A DNA stretch of 64,000 nt from NCBI RefSeq assembly GCF_013373865.1, contig NC_050470.1:3952373-4016372 (forward strand). Direction: 5' to 3'. This document shows, in pieces, positions 12,075 to 26,984 of the stretch. Below the pieces are notes generated by a model, which did no database searches, had not been told where the DNA came from, and worked only from the letters and a program-made list of their open reading frames with translations. Position 1 is the first letter of the stretch, and every line of letters starts with the position of its first letter. Source of the stretch: Monomorium pharaonis (Eukaryota; Arthropoda; Insecta; Hymenoptera; Formicidae). The translations under genes and the position numbers were made by a program.

Positions 12075-14365
12075 TTATTTACAGGAATTGGAGGACTCTC
12101 CTTTGTGCTTTTTAGCAGTGCTGTGAGAGTCATCTTGATTCTGCGTCTGCGTCCTTGACACTACCCTAGGAATTCGTTTACTTTTCAAGTAGGACATCGC
12201 TTCAGACCTAAAAAAATCAATAAAATATTCAGTTTTACAATATTAACTTATCAAGGCTCGAAAATCCGCTGTAAAATAAAAAAAAGAATAATTTGGTTTA
12301 TAATAATAGCTTATACAGTAAGAATAACCCTATTTTCCTGGAATTTTAAATAAATAATTAAACGAGTAAATGGATCCAATGTATTTTTGCACGATGTTTA
12401 TTAAAGTTTTATTTGTATATGTACAAAATTTATAATTTAATTCAGAATGTTACTTTCTGATCAAAATTATAAATAAATACTATAGAATGTGATTTTACGT
12501 AAAAATCAAGAATAAACAAAAAATTAAATAACTTTTAAACTAATAAGAGAATTATGTTCAAATTTACAAAGATATTTATACGTAATAACAAAACAATTTA
12601 TAAAATTTTAAAACTTTTGGTAACATTTGGAAATATGACATATATATTAAATTAAAGCAATTATTATTAATTTCATTTATAAGTTAATATGCTTTAATTT
12701 AATTACATGCTTAAATGTATCTTGAAAAGATATTTCTGAAAAAGATCAGACCATTCATGGAAAATTGCAGTACGGAAAACAGCAAATATGTTATGTAATC
12801 ACATTTTAGTAATCAAAAACAAAAACTCAAGTATAAAATTATAAGACACATATACATTGTGTATACCTTGTATTTTTCTGTTCCGTCAACATTTCTGTTG
12901 GATTACTCTCAGTTGAGTTAGAACTCACAGAATAAGGAATGATCTGATAAGTTCTACTAACAAACTCATTAGGTGATTCGGTATTTTCTGTCACAATCGA
13001 GACAATTCGTGTCTCTGCATCACTTGCAGGCTTTTTTTTGTTATTTTCAGATTCGGATTTCGCAGTTTTTGCATCTGTCTGATTTTCGACTTTCGGTTTT
13101 AGCTTGCCATCTTGCGTGGGGAAATTTACAGTAGGCAAATTAATAATTTTATCCCCTTTGGTGGTATTCATCAATTTAATGAGTAAGTTCGATAACTCTT
13201 CTCTTTTTCTTGTTACAACAATTTCTTCAAACCATGTTTTCAAAATTTTAATTGGCAAAGTATAATCTTTGATAGGATTCTAAAAAGAGAAATAATCACA
13301 TTGATAATTTATGCAATCAAACATAAAGAAAAATAAATTCAAAAAATAAGTAAAAACTATTAAATATATTTTAATATACTTACCTTGAAAAAACTTTCCA
13401 CATACTGCAGTACATATAATCCACAATCAGTAAAATTTGATTGTTGGGGTACTTTGGGACATGCTCCCTTAATAGTATCTTTCGAGAATGTCTTTTCTAC
13501 ACCAAGTTTCGCAACATGTTCACAACTTAAATAATCTCTTAACGTAGCAACTACTCGTGACCTGCTAGCACCAGCGAGCGAATCAAATATCAATATGCAG
13601 GGACTACAAATTAAATTATTCAAATATTAAAATTACAATAGATTATATTCATATACGTGATGCAGATATGCTGCTTACATTTTAACGAATTCCTTCTGCT
13701 CTTCGAGTTTAACATTAATTTGGGTTTTATTTTCTTCCGATTGATCAGTCTCGTCCTAAGTAAAATATTTTGCATTAATCAGCTGTTTTTTTTAAATTCT
13801 CACCAATAAAATTTATTCTTTTACCTCTTCATCACTGTCCATTTCCATTTCATCATCATCGCCTTCTGCTTCGTCCCTCTCAGATCCATCGTCTAACTGG
13901 TCTATCGTTATAGTCGTGGGTACAGGCGTAATTGTTGTAGAACCAATTGTGACAGCCTTTGCTTTCAGCTCTTTTATTTTTTTAGTTTTCTGTGTAGTCT
14001 TAGGAACGTTATTTTCACCAGTTTTCGCAACACAGGTAGCGACTTTTCCAACTAATCCAGGGAAGCAAATAATGGCCAAGAACCAATGTGCGCTACAAAC
14101 AATATTATTGTTATGTAAAACGATATGATTCTTATTTATAAATATCAAAAATCAAAAGAATTATTTAAATAATAAATAAAATTAATTACATCATTTATAT
14201 TTTATAAATTTAATGTAAAATAAATTTTTATACAAGCCTAAAGCGCGGAAATATAATAGTAAAACTTAAATTCCTTTTCTTCGTTTATGTGCAAAAGAAT
14301 CATGTAAGCAATGTGCGGCAAATATAGATATAATTTCCAAACAACATATACGTGTGTGCGCGCGC

Positions 14366-14461
<96 letters not shown>

Positions 14462-16758
14462 TTGCTTGGTGGATTTTTTGTTTGGTAAATTTTTTGTTTA
14501 TATATCTTAATACTGGTTCCAATTTTTTAAATTCTCAGTTGATGGTCTTGAAACTCATCAAAACACACTGGATAAAAAAGTTTATTGTGCTTTAGGCTTG
14601 TATTGGCCTTGTATTAATTTACTTACTGTTCGTTTATAGGAATTATAACAAAATCTTTCTCAAATATATTAACATTTTTCGTCCACTTCTGCACTCTTGC
14701 ATGCCGTTTCGCGGCAGGTGTCATTGGCACATTACTTTCAGCAGCTTGAGCATGTGGGCTAGTTAAACGTTTATAAAAATACGAACTAAACACGTGAGTT
14801 CTATGTTGATCAGATTCTGATAATACTTCTAAGGTCAAATACTTTAAATAAAAATCTATAATCACATCGTTCAAGAACTGGTCTTCCGCAAGACACAAGT
14901 AATCTTCAGTGTTGATGGCTATTCCCCCTTTTGCAGGAGGCGGTGGATAAACAGTTATTCTATAAAAATAAATATTTTTGTACAAAAAATTTCAACAATT
15001 ACATTTGTAAATTTATAATTATATTTAAAAAAATTATTAAACAGATAAAATTATTAAATATATTTTCCAGTATATTAAATTAATAAAGAACAAATTCAGT
15101 TATTAAATAAGATTCTCACGTTTGTATGTCATCATTGGCATTAGTATTTGTGGTGTTTGTTAAGTTTTGTTGACTTAGCTTCCGTGTAGTAATAAGCGAT
15201 TGTAGGCACTAAAAACAAATATATCAAGATATATGCATTATTATGTGTACATAACTAAATAAAACAAAATTTAATTTAAAATACATACATCCCTTGGTGA
15301 TGCTCGTATAAGTATATCATTTGCTTCTTTAGGAGTTAATTCATCTATTTTATCTCCCCGTGCAAATAAACTTGTCAGTATCGACTTAGAATCCTCCGGT
15401 AACCTATCTGGTAATAGTGTAATACGTTTATGTGTATGATCTAGAAAATAATAAAATTATAAAGTATCAATTTACAGATCTGTTAGGAAACTTTATACAT
15501 ATTATATTCTTTTCTTTTCAAACATACATATGTTTGTAAAAGTTGTAGAGATTAAATAAATATTTTTTAGAATAAATATAGAACCTAATAAAAATAGAAC
15601 GTCATATGTCATGTAAATACCTCTTCCAGCTGGATCGTAATATGGCCCCTTTGGATCTTGCATTCCTAATAATTCACGTATCATGGCTCCCGTAGTTGGA
15701 GAAGTATAAAAGAATAGTACTGGCATTGTCTTTCCAAAATGAATTAAAAGCTTAATTATATCTCTATATTTCACATCCAAAGTAACAAAACTTGTATCTG
15801 TAAAATATTAAAATATTTTTAGGAATTTGTAAATCTTTCTACCTAGACATTTTCTCCCCCACTATATTAATATATATTAAAATCAACTTACCATCTTCTA
15901 ACAAAGGTACACTAAATCTTACACCACTATGGGAAATCACTACTTTTTCTCGAGGAATATATTTATAAGAACCTATTCTAACTGTTCGACACTCTAGAGC
16001 AGTTTGTTGCCCGATATCTAAACAATTCTTGTTTTCAGATATTCCTAAAATCCAATAATGTCTCATTTTTATTATATTATCATATTCATTTTATTATATT
16101 GTTGTATCAGTCGACATACATGCGCGTGCGCATGCATGCACGCACGCGTACGCACAATTACCTCTACTATTTTCTTCATTATCCATCGTACTCTCGTCAT
16201 ATAAATTAAAAACAGAATTGTTTGTAATTATGGGTTCTTTATCCAGAATAGTGTCCATATCTTCGTTAAAAACATTACTTGCGTTGCCTACTACTGTGTT
16301 ACTATTAGTGCTTATTATTTTTTTAGGTCTACCTTCTTCCTCTTCATCAGAAGATATTGTCAAACATTCTAGAAATTAAAATCATAAAATAAATATAAAT
16401 GTCATATACATATATCATAACACAAAATATGTTATTATTATACCTGGCTCTTTATGAATAGGCTTTGGTTTTGAAGCTGTACCTTTACCCTTTCCTTTGG
16501 GGCGCTTACATGTAGGACCATCTCGTTCTATTTTCTCCAATTTCATAGCATTTCGTTCGTTGTTCTTCTTATGGATCATCTATAAAAAAATATACAGTAA
16601 TATACATTTGTAAATTAACACGGAAAATATTGGCAAAAGAGGGAGCAAGAGAGAACTTGCTGATAGAAATATTACAATACATTAAGATAATCGTAGTAAA
16701 CTGCTTTCTATACAACCTGTAATGGCAGTAATAAAATATCTTAATTGTAGAACTTCAG

Positions 16759-16789
<31 letters not shown>

Positions 16790-19700
16790 CTTTAAATAAA
16801 ACATTTCTTATGACCATGTGCTGAAATGAAAGCGGTCTAAACTTACTGCATTAAAAATACTATGTTACTAGACCTCTTAAACTAAATCCTTAATCTTAAG
16901 TAAACTAAATTTGTTAGTCATTCATCAATCAAACAATCGATCATTATAACAGGTCATATAATAAATCGTTAATGTTGTATTATTAAATATATTGGTCTTC
17001 TGGCACCACAGTCATAATTCTTACATCGACAGTCCTAGTCTCCTTCCTTTCAGCCATGGGTATCGACTTGACTTCTTCAATTTTTAATTTTGTATTACAT
17101 CGTTCACATCGGTTGAAGTGTAGTGAACTGTAGCCGCAGTGTGGACAGAGAGCAAGCATTCCAGTGACCAAAAGAGGTTCCTAGTAATAACACGGTATAC
17201 TTCGTACTTATAGAATATCATTTATTTGGAATGACGAACTTTAAGTGTATCCTCCTTAATTTCTTATGGAATTCTTATCAATTGTATCATTGTGACATTA
17301 TCACACTTGCATGTAGATTATCTTTACTTATGTTGTTAATTTATTTATTTCATTTTATTTTCTCATTTCGTTATTTTTGATATAACATCTATTATATCAT
17401 TCATACAAAAATCACTCAAATGTAGTACAACATCTATTATCATTAATATCAAAGAAATTGGCATATATGAACAGCAATTAACAATATATAAATCATTTGT
17501 ATATCTTTATATTAGTTAGATATTAAGCTTTCTTAAAACAATATTTTTTTAATAATTAAATACTGATTCCAGATTTTAAGAATTAAAAAAAAAATTTATA
17601 TACATACTTATAATATAAATAAAATTGGAAAAAATATAACTTTTATGCCAATATCCTCATTTAATCTAATTTTCTTACAATAAATTTATTAAGCTTACCT
17701 CGCAAGTTTGAGAAGAAGTGTTACTGTTTTCATCTGATGCACTGGAAATATTATCATTTTAGAATTTTTATAATTGAATTTAATATTAATCAAGACTCGG
17801 CACGCAAATTTTAATCAATTTTGAGCTTGCCTCCGCTTAACGCTATTCCTCTTGTTTCACCATTCCATGCGCAGAGCAAGGATCGAAGATGCTGATCGAC
17901 TTAAACTGCGCGCGAATAAAAAGGTGGCAATAAAGAAGAATAGTACTAGACAGAGTTAAGTTAATCGACTAAAATGTGCAACGCCCTTATAAACAAACAA
18001 GAATCTGGCTACAATAACAGTGTTAGTTTTACGCATTTGCTTTATTAGTTTTATACTATTAATTTATGCTATTGTATATTGTTTCTAAAATCTCTAAATC
18101 TTTTTCTATACGAAAGATAAATTGCTTTTTAGTTTCATCTAGAGTTCCTAAAAATTAGAAGCTTAAAGAAATTAAGCCATGTGCTATGTTACTCTATTAT
18201 TGCAAAAAACCAAAAATACTGCTGCACGAACAAGCATGAACAGAAAAAATTAACGCTTACTAATAGAATGTTATGGAAAGTGTGTACAATTATGATAATT
18301 ATAAATCTCGCATATCAAATAATTCAAATGTATCTTATGATAAAGAAGAACATGGATAAATATTTTACAGTACAGGGAAAACAAAAAAATTCTGAAAATA
18401 AATCTGATCCAGTAATAAAGTAAAATATTAAAATTTAATCTTAATAATGTTAAATAATTCAAGAGATTATGTTAACCTGTTTTCCACATCACAATTTATA
18501 TTTAACAAAATATATTATTCAAAAATTGTATTTATATAATATCTCTACATTCTATACAATAACAATGCAAAATTTAAAACTTAATTTATTATATATTTAT
18601 AATCGCAAGATAGTCAAGCACAATCTTTTAAAATATTTTACTTGATTATTAAAAATAAATTTCAGGCTGTGATTTACTTGATACTTTGATCCATTATTAA
18701 CCAAACAGAACAAAAAATTTTACGAATTGACAGAATCAAAGAATGCTTTAAAGCGTATATAGCATCGAGTAAAGTCTGAATAATATTTTTAATCTTTGCT
18801 GTTTATGTTTGTTATTCAAATTAAAAATTATAACCCTTTCAATTTTTCAAAACAATTTTAATCTGGTTATTTGCTGTTATTGTATCTAGATTCTCAAATA
18901 TGATATGATTAGAATATCTTACTTGATAATTTGAGATAAATTTTCACTGCTTACAGCAGTGCTTGCAATTTCCTGAGAAGAGTTGCAGTCACCATCACTA
19001 CCATCAAAGGAAGTAACGCCAGAACCTCCTGCATCCACTATATAGTTTATGCCCAATGCAGGATCATCTACCAAGGAGACTTGCATTTCACCAGAAAATG
19101 AAATATCCACCTAAAAACATAAAGCTATATTAAAACATGACATATAATTACAATTATCTAATACAATTATGCAGTTCATTACATAAAAAAATTTTTAAAC
19201 TTAAATAAGCGTTGATATGTCAATGATATTTCTATATTCCTTTAATATTTTAAAACTTTACAAAATTCTTCCAACTATATGGTAGCTCGTCAATTATTCT
19301 GTACAATTCTTCTATATTTTTTTCCAAATCTTTATAGAAACATACCTTGCCTTGCATCAAGCCAACACGTACCTGATCCAATAGGTCATGTACTGTGCAA
19401 TCCTCATTCGGTATGTCAAATGTAATTAGTCTCTGTTCTCCACTGGCTAACATCACTAACATTTTTGCTGTATTTCCTGGAATTTGATGCCGAACTATCG
19501 TATTTAATGGATCGTGAATAGCTTTTTGGAAAACAGCGATGCTTTCACTTGAATGATTATCATGTTCTAATCGTGGCGAAGAAGATTGTTGCGTAACATG
19601 TCCTTTCTCTTGAACACGTTCCGAAGAACTAGCTTCCATATTAATATTAATAATGTGTGTATTATGTTCAGCTGAAGAAACTGATGTTGCTACGGATGGT

Positions 19701-22700
19701 TTCTGAACTTGTTGTGGAGAGATAGAAATCTGCTGTGGTCTTTGTTGCACAGAATTGATGAAACGACGCGAAGGATTAACCAACGGCGATTGAACATGCT
19801 GCAAAGTGTTAGAGAGTTGTCGTTGTGTATTATTTTGTTGAAGCCTTTGCTTTTCAATATGTTGTTTTTGTAATTGTTTAATTTTGGCTTGCTTGATTTG
19901 TTCATTTAAGTGCTCCATATCCGATGGTTGCACTCTTGTTGGTGTTTTAGAAATTTCAGGAGAAACTATTGCTACAGGTCTCGGCGACATATTAAAATTA
20001 GGAATACGAACAGGTTTCAGAGTCACATTCTGTCTTTGTGATACATTGATAGAATTTTTGCTAACAGACGATGTCGATTTGGGACCTGTTGCATTAGAAT
20101 TTTGAATCCGATTTTCCATCGTAGTTACCACATTTATTCCATCTGAAGTTTGAGACGCTACACCAACTACGTTATTTGTTAATTGTCGAGGTTTATTAAG
20201 ACAAGATTTAAGTGATTTTTTTTCCTGATTAAATGATCCAGAATTTACACAAAGAGGCGACTAAAAATAAAGATAATTAGAATGTCTTAAAAACAATTTC
20301 AATTTCTTGATTAAACATTATTATAATATGTAGCAACTCACTGGTGATGCAATATTATTTTGTATATTACTTCTAGTTAAAATGGCAGTCTGATTTTTTT
20401 CTTGTAACAACGTATTTTGCTTTGTTACTATAGTAGTATTAGGATTTTGTATTTTCATAACTTGCATCTGTTGACCTTCATTTTTACATTCTGTCTTGAT
20501 ACCTAAAACGAATGGTTTATTCGTAGTACTCTTAGTAAGAAAAACACCAGAAATATATGCTACATACGGAATACTAAAATATAAGATCACTTTAACAAAT
20601 TTTGCTAAAAACATTAATATAGTACAAGTATTTACTTAACAATACTTATAGTACAACTATTTTCTTACCTGTATTACTACCAATGCTCACAATATTCTCA
20701 TTAACAATATGTGTATTCACGGTATTTGGTTTTAATATCTCTGGGGTTCCAGATACCTCATTCGTTTTGATTATAAAAACATTTTGCCTGAAAAATAATA
20801 AATATTATACATACATACATACTGTTATACATATGCATCATATTTTAATTATGTAAGATGCTGAATATTACATATATGTCAATAAAAAATATACTTTTTA
20901 TTCTACAGACTTATGATAAATGATTAGATGAAACTAATGAGAAAAACAGAATTGGAACAAAAGTTTGTTATCTGGATGCGAGATAACTTTATAACGGTAA
21001 ATTATTATTCAATAAAGGGATTAATTTAAGAAAAAGCAAAACTATATATATATATATATATAACAAGATATAAGAAAAACTATATATATATATATATATA
21101 TATGTATATTTTTTAAGACAAGATATATTTTGCTTACATAGTTTTTCTACTTTAGATTATATGTTATTTTAAGATCGTTATTAACATTTTTAGTAGATTT
21201 TCAATGTGAGAGAAAATATTAATAGATTTAAAACATTCAAATTCATATACAATATACTTGGTAAATTAGAAACCAGGAATAAAACTAAAATAGTCATTAA
21301 TACAAAAGATCGCTCATAGGCCACACATGTTAAGGCTAGATTATACCAAATATATTATACATAATATTAATTTTATTGCCATTTAAAATTCTTAATTATT
21401 ATTTCTGATTAATACTTATCATAAAACACATTTAGTTTTAATATTCATTATATTAATTATATTTATAAATTTAATATCTGCACTTTATCTTAAATATTTC
21501 GCTAAAATTCTGTACATATACACATACGTACATACATACACAACACACAATAATTAATACATTAGTAAATATGGACTTATGACATAAAATTATTTTAGTA
21601 ATATTTTCTTTGAGGCACACGCGTACAAAAAACCTTTTATATAAAAAAAATAAAACACTCAATTTCCTCAATAAACAAAATAAAATTACTTAATTCTTAT
21701 CCTCAAAAAAATCGAAGTTCAACAAAAGCGTAAACGTGAAACATGAACTATGTTTTTTAAAATTTCCTTATATTTTTGCAGCACGTTTTATTCTATAAAT
21801 AAAGTTCTATTCTTTCCAATATATTATTAAAAAATCATATTATGTAAAATAAAATTAAATGGAGTTAATTAATATACACTGCTATACATTTGAAATATAT
21901 ACTTTAAATACTTTTATATTTCACTTTTATACTTTATTTTTTATTTTATTTTGTATTTATAAAAACGTGCAAAATGTATACTTAAATATTTAGAATATTT
22001 TATTATTTTTACCAAGACCACATTTAAAATTTAATTATAGACTTGTTCTTTGTCGCTGTACTGTTGCACTGGTGCAATAAGTTTTTCTCATTCTAATGTA
22101 TTGCATCAATACAGCAGTGCAGCTACCAAGAATTTTATATTTTTATATATACGCGTATGTTTACATGTAATATATGCGGTGTGTTCAATAGTGTAATAGA
22201 AGACTACTTTAAGAAGCACCTGTTATAATAATGTCTCTTATGTTATGTTATTTTTTGCAGATAAAGTTATTTTAGAACTGAATATATTAATGCGAAATAT
22301 TAATCGCATCTAAGTGCATTTTCTATGAGTGTTCATAAAACTATTACACATTTTAGGAACCAAAACAATATTTTAATCTCAAAATGTATGGCCCATTAAA
22401 CGGTATACAAAGTATCAAGATAGTAAAAAATTAAGGCATCTATATTATTTCAGAATCATTAAAGTTCATCTCTCACAACCAGTATCATATCAACAGCTCA
22501 TTCCTCTGAGAGATATTAAAAGTACAAAAAATTAATTACATCTTTGAGTTTATGTATTTCTCATAAAATATGGAAAGCTTAGTTGCTCTATTATATCCTG
22601 ATATTGAGCAATTCGAGCAATTGAAAATGCATGCTGTATAAGTTACCCTTGTTCCAATCGCGCTGTAGATATTTGATTCCCTAAATTAATAGTTTGCGGG

Positions 22701-22894
22701 AAGAATATTGCCTGCCTGTTTTGTGGTGCAGCAGTAAAAGCAGTCACAACCCGTGCTGAACCATTACTGCTATTATTAACGTCCCCAACAACTAACTGAA
22801 TAGTTCGTTGCCCATCTGTAGCGCAGATTCTTGGTACTTCTTCTAATGTGAAAGTACCACTGGCATTGGTCACAACATTAAAATATTGTGCCAT
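12075..22894 (-). CDS. SENP6: SENP6/7-type (Ulp2) SUMO-specific protease (complete, 19 coding exons, 1395 aa)
   Basis: Cysteine protease that removes or edits poly-SUMO chains, mainly nuclear. Exons in transcript order: 22647-22894, 20669-20787, 20342-20502, 19346-20260, 18923-19110, 17699-17741, 17025-17180, 16444-16579, 16162-16368, 15892-16044, 15621-15797, 15289-15440, 15120-15208, 14627-14959, 13825-14092, 13679-13755, 13384-13603, 12867-13279, 12075-12207; all phases match. The N-terminal ~550 residues are low-complexity, Gln/Asn/Ser-rich. A CX2C-X9-CX2C zinc-ribbon-like motif is at ~570-586, and a SUMO-interacting motif, LTISSDEEEE, at ~658-667. The Ulp1 domain starts at ~915 and has catalytic His1028 (HWFLAI), Asp1148 (ILIFDSLAG), oxyanion Gln1195 and nucleophile Cys1201 (QQSNFTDCGLY). 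An acidic/basic insert of ~110 residues separates His from Asp, as in SENP6/7. The ATG is preceded by an in-frame stop. The fly counterpart would be the velo/Ulp2 type. Confidence 0.93.
14368..14460. repeat. (GA)n microsatellite
   Basis: Uninterrupted GA repeat of about 46 units inside the SENP6 intron between 14093 and 14626. Open frames through it are repeat artefacts. Confidence 0.97.
16759..16784. repeat. (GT)n microsatellite
   Basis: Thirteen GT units in the SENP6 intron between the exons at 16444-16579 and 17025-17180. Confidence 0.95.
21043..21103. repeat. Duplicated (TA)n tract
   Basis: Two (TA) runs separated by an AACAAGATATAAGAAAA-like spacer that recurs after the second run, so the unit looks tandemly duplicated. 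Lies in the large SENP6 intron 20788-22646. Confidence 0.85.
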
Positions 22895-24600
22895 ATTATT
22901 TAAAACTTAGATGCTGATAATGTGATCTTTCTCAATTAATAAAGATCAAGAGTAGATTGTCGTTAGTACACTGAATTAGACCAATCCTTCAATCATGTCT
23001 GTAGAAGACTCTGATAGTACAATACAACCTATGAAAAACAATCACGAATTATATCCGACCTTTATGTAACTTGATTTTATTGTTTCTATTGTATTTGAAA
23101 TATAATTTCTATTGTTTCAAAGGTAAGCAAATAGATTTAATTGTGTTGCAATACAATTGTGTTGAGAAAATATTATTAAAATAACATAGAAATATATAAC
23201 AGCGTGAAAACTTGTCAATGTAAAAATATAAAATAATACAGTATTAAAAAGTTGACTTTAAAAATCGTAGACATTATCAAAACGCATGTAGAATATCATG
23301 TTCGTAAAATTACATATCTGTAGTTACTTAACTAAAGTTTAATTATGTTTAAGTATTTGTTTAAGTGGTGCACGTATTTCAGAATAAACATGTATTAAGT
23401 TATATTAGAAACTACAAAATTATATTTTTATAAACATAGGAAAAATATGAAAATATTTATATATTAAAAAGAAACTTTAGTTTAAAATATAAAGAAAAAA
23501 TAAATTATTAAAAAATAAATTAATGGAGATTGTTCAACTTTTAAAGTAGTCTCCTATAAAAATTAATTTTTCCCCAAAAATTTTAAACAAATTCTGCTAA
23601 ATGCTAATAATCGTTGTCATAGAAAAATATGTACACATCGCATCCAATTCAAAGAAATTATAATTTTTTGTACAATATATATATGTGCTTATCTTAGATC
23701 TCTTAATATAACTTTAATGACATAAAAAAAGAAATTAACATGATGACAATGTATATATTTCAATTGGATTATATGATGTGTCAATTATTGTTTATCAAAT
23801 TTTGCAAATTAAAGCAGCATGTAACAAAATATATATTTGAGAAGTAATAACACAATGGAATATTATTGTAGGCAGAACTTCTTATGTGAAAGGTATAAAA
23901 GCAACTTTAATTTAAAAATGTATATAAATATATATAAATGTATAGCATTATAATAATTTTAAGATGGTCAAATTTCATATATGTATAGAGTGCCTCACCA
24001 CTGTCACAATTAATTATTATTAAGAGATGTGTGGACAAACTTTAAAATGTCAATGTGTATATTAGTGGTTTATTTAAAAAAACAATTATTTGTGGTCTTA
24101 TATATATACTGCAAGTAACAGCAGAGATTACATCACAAAATACGTTCCAACAAATTTTGGAATATACGTATCTCATGATAAGCAAAATAAGAGCAATTTT
24201 TACAATGACGCAAGATTTTTTGTAATTTTATCTGAAACCTTTAAATAAACAAAATACACACATGTATGCTAATAACTGATGTATTAACTAATTCACATTA
24301 ATTACACAACTTAATTGAAAAAAAAAAAGCATCAAATTTAATAAATGTGATAAGTTTATTTTAATATCTAATTTAAGAAATTAATGTAATCTAATTGTGA
24401 AAAATATGAATAATATTAAATGGAGCGATATCTTATAAAGTTTAATGTTAACTTTTGATATAATGAATATGATCTTAAATGACTAAATATATTATAATAG
24501 CGAATATAAATAATGAATTGTTTAAATATTTCCTTGTGCAAAAATGTGAAGATGTGAGAAAATGATGCCTATCATTAGCGTGTTATTATATTTTTACAAA
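22895..24600 (-). other. SENP6 5' UTR segment and first intron
   Basis: A minus-strand acceptor (TTTCATAG|GTTGTA) places the start of the first coding exon's 5' UTR at 23028. From there to about 24.6 kb the sequence is AT-rich with no usable ORF, consistent with one long 5' UTR intron. No other gene is seen. Confidence 0.5.
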
Positions 24601-24639
24601 TGGTTAAAGTGATTCTGGGAAACATGTGTAATGAGGATA

Positions 24640-25640
24640 AGGTGCCTAAACTGCACAGATACTTGTCAAAGAAAAGTTCGCGACGCGGTTCCCGAAACGC
24701 GAAAGCTACTATATAAATATCAGTAGAAGCCAGCGCGAAATTCTCTCCTGATTCTCTCGATGCGACAGAGAAAAAAGATAAATTCAACCGATGGACCTGA
24801 TCGATGATTAAAGGGAACGATGCGTCGCGACGGAGACAGTTTAAAGCCCGCAACGACCATAACCTAAAAATTAGGGAACAAAGGGAGTCGCGATCGTTTC
24901 CTCACCTCCTCGACCCGAAAGGAATCGACTTCAGGAACTCGCTGACCAGTCGTGGGAAACAGAAGATCAATACAGTTCACGTATCGACGATCCGAAACGG
25001 GAAATCGGTTGTGGAGTCCCCCGTTAAATAGATACTCTCATAACCTCGTCGCGCGGATTAAGGGATTAGTCGAGGGGATGGGGAGGGGCTCCGAGTCGCC
25101 GGTATCGACACGTTATCCCGCGGCGAGGCATGCCGTGGCGTGATTAACAATTTTACTTGTCAAAAAACAGGTGGCCTCTCCCGAGACGAAAAACACAACG
25201 ATAACGGTGACCGATCGCGCCTTCCCTACTTGCACGAGACAACCGATCTGCCTCGTTAATGAGCGTACTTGCGATCTGCGATACTCACGATCGTTCGTAT
25301 ACGCTGTCTCGGCGATATGCTGTAATGAACTCGTGCGAATGACGCGATCAGCACCTTGAATTGTTCCGACTCTTCACCGTTCTCACTTTGCAGCGTTCGG
25401 CACGAGTAAATAACAACTGCTCTTCGCCATTTTACATAGTCACTCGCAGTCACTCGTACGAGCGAATCGCGCTGCAATCACCAACACCACGACCGACGAC
25501 AGGTGGATGGTCGTCACACGGCAAGAGAAGGCGATTGCGAACCTACCGCGCAGCTGTTCTACGCCGAACTTCCGGGACGCTGCTCAACCGCGAATTTTAA
25601 ATTCGCATCGCCGCACCCATCATGACGCCGCACCGAAGTA
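24640..25640 (-). promoter_or_regulatory. CpG-rich block: probable SENP6 promoter and first non-coding exon
   Basis: About 1 kb of much higher GC and CpG than its flanks, located upstream of the SENP6 coding start. On the minus strand it has a good donor, GAGGAG|GTGAGG (donor GT at about 24906), that pairs with the acceptor at 23029. Several overlapping ORFs of 60-90 codons occur on both strands; they overlap each other, carry no family features and are explained by composition. Transcription could also start on the + strand. The exon boundary is inference from splice-site quality and location. Confidence 0.45.
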
Positions 25641-26984
25641 ATTCGAATAGTGGCCTGGTCTTTCTTTAGCTTATGTCCATTTCTACCATAATCAACTTTA
25701 ATGTCAACTGTCTTTTTGTTTTTTCTAATTTTGAGAATTATAAAAAGGTAAATAATAAATCAAACTGTGATTAAAATTAATCTACATTGATAGGAATTAT
25801 AGAAAGAATAGACTGAACATGAAGTGCATGACCTGAAGATTACATAACAATAGATGAAAAACAATTACTGAAAACGCAAGAAACAATTAATATAAAATTA
25901 ATTTTATATTAATTATTAAGAGACAATTGAATCAGAAGGAAAGAAAAACATTGGCATTTGCTTTGGTTTTTTTTATCCGATTTATTCTACCGAATTTATT
26001 TTTTCGCTATGTCTATGGTAAAACTAAACGCAATTAAAATGACTTTGATTAAATTAATCAGTGATTAATTTAAACAAGAGAATTGTTTATTTAATTACAC
26101 AATTCCTTGATTTAACAGTTTTTTTTTCATCATATGCTGTTTTAATTTCACACTAGTTCAGTGCTATTTCATCTCAACACTGAATCAAGTTAATACTATA
26201 GTATGATCAATCAAGTTTATCTTAAAGATCGTATAATTACTGTAAAATACTCTAGTATTATATAAGATATTATCCAGGTCTACTGAATTCATTATAAGAT
26301 AGATATATCTGGATAAAAAATAATTGAAATACTCTAATCTTTTCAATAAATATTCTGAAGTATTAATTTTTCGTACATTCAATAATTTTTTAAAATTAAT
26401 AGTGTTAATTAAGTGTACACACATAAATGTATTCTATTTTTTTAAAGCATGTAAACGATGTGTGGCGATTATATAGCCACATAATCGTTACCGAATTATA
26501 AAAAATAATTCAAAAATATTATAATGTAGTGTAATAACGCGATCGGAAAACGGCGAAAGCGAGAATAGAAATGTTTACGGTCACGGAGGAGATCGAGAAG
26601 GTTACAGGAGATAAGCGCGGATGTGAAAAGTGAGCGACACTCGGTGTTGAGCAGAGCAGTTCGGTAGATCAAACAAGACACCGAGTACGAAAGGAGCGAA
26701 TTACCCAAGACTCTTGGTTTGTCTTAAGATTCGATTCGCTCAAGATTCTTCGCTGTCCTTATTCCACTCCCACGCAATAACACGCATTAAACATCAAAGA
26801 TGTTTTATTTTAATACTGTCTGTGTATAATTTTTCAGAATACAATAAATTTTAAAAAATTGCACTGTGCAACTTAAACATTACTAAAAGAATTTGAAAGA
26901 ATAAAATATTTGCAAATTTGATTTAAAATCCAGCACTATAATTTATTTATATATATATAAGTTATATATTTTTTATTCGCTTTT
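25641..26984. other. Intergenic region between SENP6 promoter and RRN3 3' end
   Basis: Mostly AT-rich with no supported gene. A 230-base patch of higher GC (about 26530-26760) stands out and may be a regulatory island or an old repeat. A short perfect-looking hairpin (GTGGC...GCCAC) lies at about 26462-26481. An AATAAA on the minus strand at 26972-26977 is close behind the RRN3 stop and may be its poly(A) signal. Confidence 0.4.

Noticed and set aside
14238..14522. Minus-strand ORF rich in Leu-Ser repeats
   Set aside because: Produced by the (GA)n microsatellite inside a SENP6 intron.
24804..25600. Several 60-80-codon Arg-rich ORFs
   Set aside because: Compositional ORFs in the CpG-rich block upstream of SENP6; no splice links or conserved motifs.
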